Notes under the pieces: model-generated
What the model saw: the letters and a program-made list of their open reading frames with translations, nothing else
Told to the model about the DNA's origin: nothing
Databases searched by the model: none
NCBI GenBank assembly: GCA_022825135.1
Contig: JAJDYN010000035.1
Location: 1-64,000 of the forward strand
Length of the DNA stretch: 64,000 bases
Direction of reading: 5' to 3'
DNA from: Gemmatimonadota bacterium
GTDB lineage: Bacteria > Gemmatimonadota > Gemmatimonadetes > Longimicrobiales > Gaopeijiaceae
In this document: positions 62,593 through 64,000 of the stretch, piece by piece
Layout of the letters: every line of letters begins with the position of its first letter
How positions within the stretch are numbered: the stretch's first letter is position 1
Program-made: the position numbers and the translations under genes

Positions 62593-64000
62593 CTACCGCC
62601 GCCAGGCCTGAGGACCCGGCATTCCCCGGCTGAACAACACCTCGACCCCCGATCCGGCGGCGCCCGCCGCTGCGTCTGCAGCCACCTGGTTGGCGGGCGG
62701 CGGGTCGCGCAGGATGGCCCGCACCTGTCCGTCGCGGGGGTCGCGCACGATCGCCATCGGGAGGTCGGTCTCGCCGTCCAGGGTGACGGAACCCCCCGGC
62801 CCGGTGAGCGTGATGGTCGCGAGACTGCCCTCCCATCCGGGCCGCACCGGCAGCGCGAAGGCGAAGCTGGAGCTGCCGTCCCCGTCGGCCACCTCGGGCA
62901 TGGCGAAGGCCAGGGAGAAGAGCTCGGTTCCGGCGCCGGAGCGCCCGATGAGGCGGTAGGCGCCGCCGGACCGGGGCAGCGACGCCGGCGCGTCGACCAC
63001 GAAGGCGGGTTCCAGGAAGGGCACGGTGTCCGAGCCGATTCCGCCCCACAGGAGGAGGGATCGGGGCGCAGCGGAGGCCAGCGGCGGCGCGTCCAGCGTT
63101 GCACTGTCGGCCTCGCTCAGGCGGAAGCGCAGCGCGTTGGTGAAGTGGTAGTCGCTGATCCAGTCGGGGGGGCCGCAATAGGACATGAGGTCAGCGGTTG
63201 AAGGAGCGACCAGTTCGCCACCCGCGCGCACGTCGTAGCCCCACGCCCCGATCGAGCCGTCCGGGTACGGAAACGAGGGGTCGGGAGCGCCGGCGCCGCC
63301 GCAGGGCGCATGGTGCAGATCCAGGTTGTGGCCGAGTTCGTGGGCGATAATGTCCGCCCGGGGGAACGAGAAATTCGTCCTCCCGGGCCGATAGGCAACT
63401 CCGCCCGCGCCCGTGACCGTCCCTCCCATCATGCCCATGTAGTGGCCCGTGCCGCCCTCCATCGCCCGGATCGCCGCGGACTGCCGAAGCAGGACGAACG
63501 CGCTGTTGCTCGAGCTCACCACGGGTTCGTGCGCCGTCACCCGGATCTCGCCGATCGGAAGAAGATGCAGGTCCCCGAACATCTCGTGGCTCCCGAGATC
63601 CTCTGCCATGGCCCGGGTCACGTCCACCATCGACGAGTCGTGGGTCGCGCTCCACACGAACGGAATCAGCGTCAGGTCGAAGGGCGGCATCTCCTGGACA
63701 TCGACTCCCAGACGTCCGGTCTCCGGGATCCGCCTCGCCACGCCCCACCCCGGATCCAGCGTACCCTCCGGATCCACCTCGATCACCATCTCCAGTCCCG
63801 GCTGCACCACACGGCCCGGTATCGCCGCGTTCGCCGAACTCGACAGGCTGCTCTCGTCCACCTCGGTCGCGATCGGTGTGGAGGTGCCGGGGATCTCCGC
63901 CACATGCGTCTCCCGGCCATCGTGATAGAAGCGGGCCCGAACCGGCGGTATGTCCGCGTCGGCGGCCTGCCGGGCCGTCACGAACACACGCAGCAGCGCC
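62593..64000 (-). CDS. Exported metzincin-type metalloprotease, M66-like, N-terminus beyond window
   Basis: The frame is open to the right edge, so the N-terminus and signal are missing. The visible 469 residues begin with an LRVFVTARQAADADIPP domain, then a catalytic domain with the extended zinc motif HELGHNLDLHH and a Met-turn DLMSYCGPPDWISDY, as in M66-like (StcE-type) proteases. A beta-rich C-terminal part follows, with GSVTLDGETDLPM. It would be secreted and cleave proteins or glycoproteins; the target is unknown. It is convergent with the ATPase gene, 4 bases apart. Confidence 0.83.
   Translation of the reverse strand, partial: ALLRVFVTARQAADADIPPVRARFYHDGRETHVAEIPGTSTPIATEVDESSLSSSANAAIPGRVVQPGLEMVIEVDPEGTLDPGWGVARRIPETGRLGVDVQEMPPFDLTLIPFVWSATHDSSMVDVTRAMAEDLGSHEMFGDLHLLPIGEIRVTAHEPVVSSSNSAFVLLRQSAAIRAMEGGTGHYMGMMGGTVTGAGGVAYRPGRTNFSFPRADIIAHELGHNLDLHHAPCGGAGAPDPSFPYPDGSIGAWGYDVRAGGELVAPSTADLMSYCGPPDWISDYHFTNALRFRLSEADSATLDAPPLASAAPRSLLLWGGIGSDTVPFLEPAFVVDAPASLPRSGGAYRLIGRSGAGTELFSLAFAMPEVADGDGSSSFAFALPVRPGWEGSLATITLTGPGGSVTLDGETDLPMAIVRDPRDGQVRAILRDPPPANQVAADAAAGAAGSGVEVLFSRGMPGPQAWRR

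Overview
The window is high-GC bacterial chromosome (mostly G/C-rich third positions), with densely packed genes on both strands and many exported proteins (lipoproteins, Sec and Tat signals). The mix suggests an environmental Gram-negative bacterium, most likely Gemmatimonadota or a relative with similar biology: a large TonB-dependent receptor with a carboxypeptidase-like N-terminal domain, a DUF1592/DUF1552 pair, PD40/CehA-type amidohydrolase, Mpl/LdcA murein recycling, SpmA/SpmB in a genome with no other sporulation sign here, and DHA2 export. The phylum is an inference; no rRNA or universal marker lies in the window.

Layout. 1-3300: 3' end of a tyrosine recombinase, then a DUF1854 + ABC exporter pair with a terminator-like hairpin in its leader. 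3.9-7.1 kb: an unusual GPP34-cytochrome P450 fusion followed by an acyltransferase-3 membrane protein. 7.1-13.6 kb: two facing blocks around 7-deazaguanine/queuosine metabolism (FolE2, MazG-like, QueE, an unknown protein and a DNA methyltransferase on the minus strand; an alcohol-dehydrogenase-like MDR, MazG and QueG on the plus strand) with a wrecked Fic gene between them. 13.6-20.0 kb: a minus-strand operon for a multi-heme-motif DUF1592 protein, a Tat-exported DUF1552 protein and a secreted ankyrin protein, closed by a hairpin. 20.2-36.1 kb: a run of individually regulated exported enzymes and transporters (DsbB, Tat-exported epimerase, MFS exporter, PD40-CehA hydrolase and TonB receptor, exported RidA, serine hydrolase, exported acetamidase/formamidase, TSUP permease, DUF3179 lipoprotein). 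36.2-43.7 kb: an envelope block with SpmA (carrying a large insertion), SpmB, a double CPBP intramembrane protease whose second copy is degenerate, Mpl and LD-carboxypeptidase. 43.8-53.5 kb: secreted peptidases (M30-like, M19, M20), three membrane proteins of unknown function, a VanZ-like protein and a lipoprotein substrate-binding protein. 53.5-57.4 kb: small direct repeats, a DUF222-HNH protein and gamma-glutamyltransferase. 57.6-64 kb: ThiC, then a visibly lower-GC island carrying a DarT/DarG toxin-antitoxin pair, a DUF4143 ATPase behind an inverted repeat, and the C-terminal part of a secreted metzincin-type protease that runs off the right edge.

Common themes: peptide and murein salvage (Mpl, LdcA, M19, M20, GGT, CPBP), and export to the envelope of enzymes that are usually cytosolic. 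The best candidates for undescribed biology are the GPP34-P450 fusion with its acyltransferase, the duplicated CPBP protein with the SpmA insertion, and the DUF1592-DUF1552-ankyrin operon. No CRISPR array, rRNA or tRNA was recognised.
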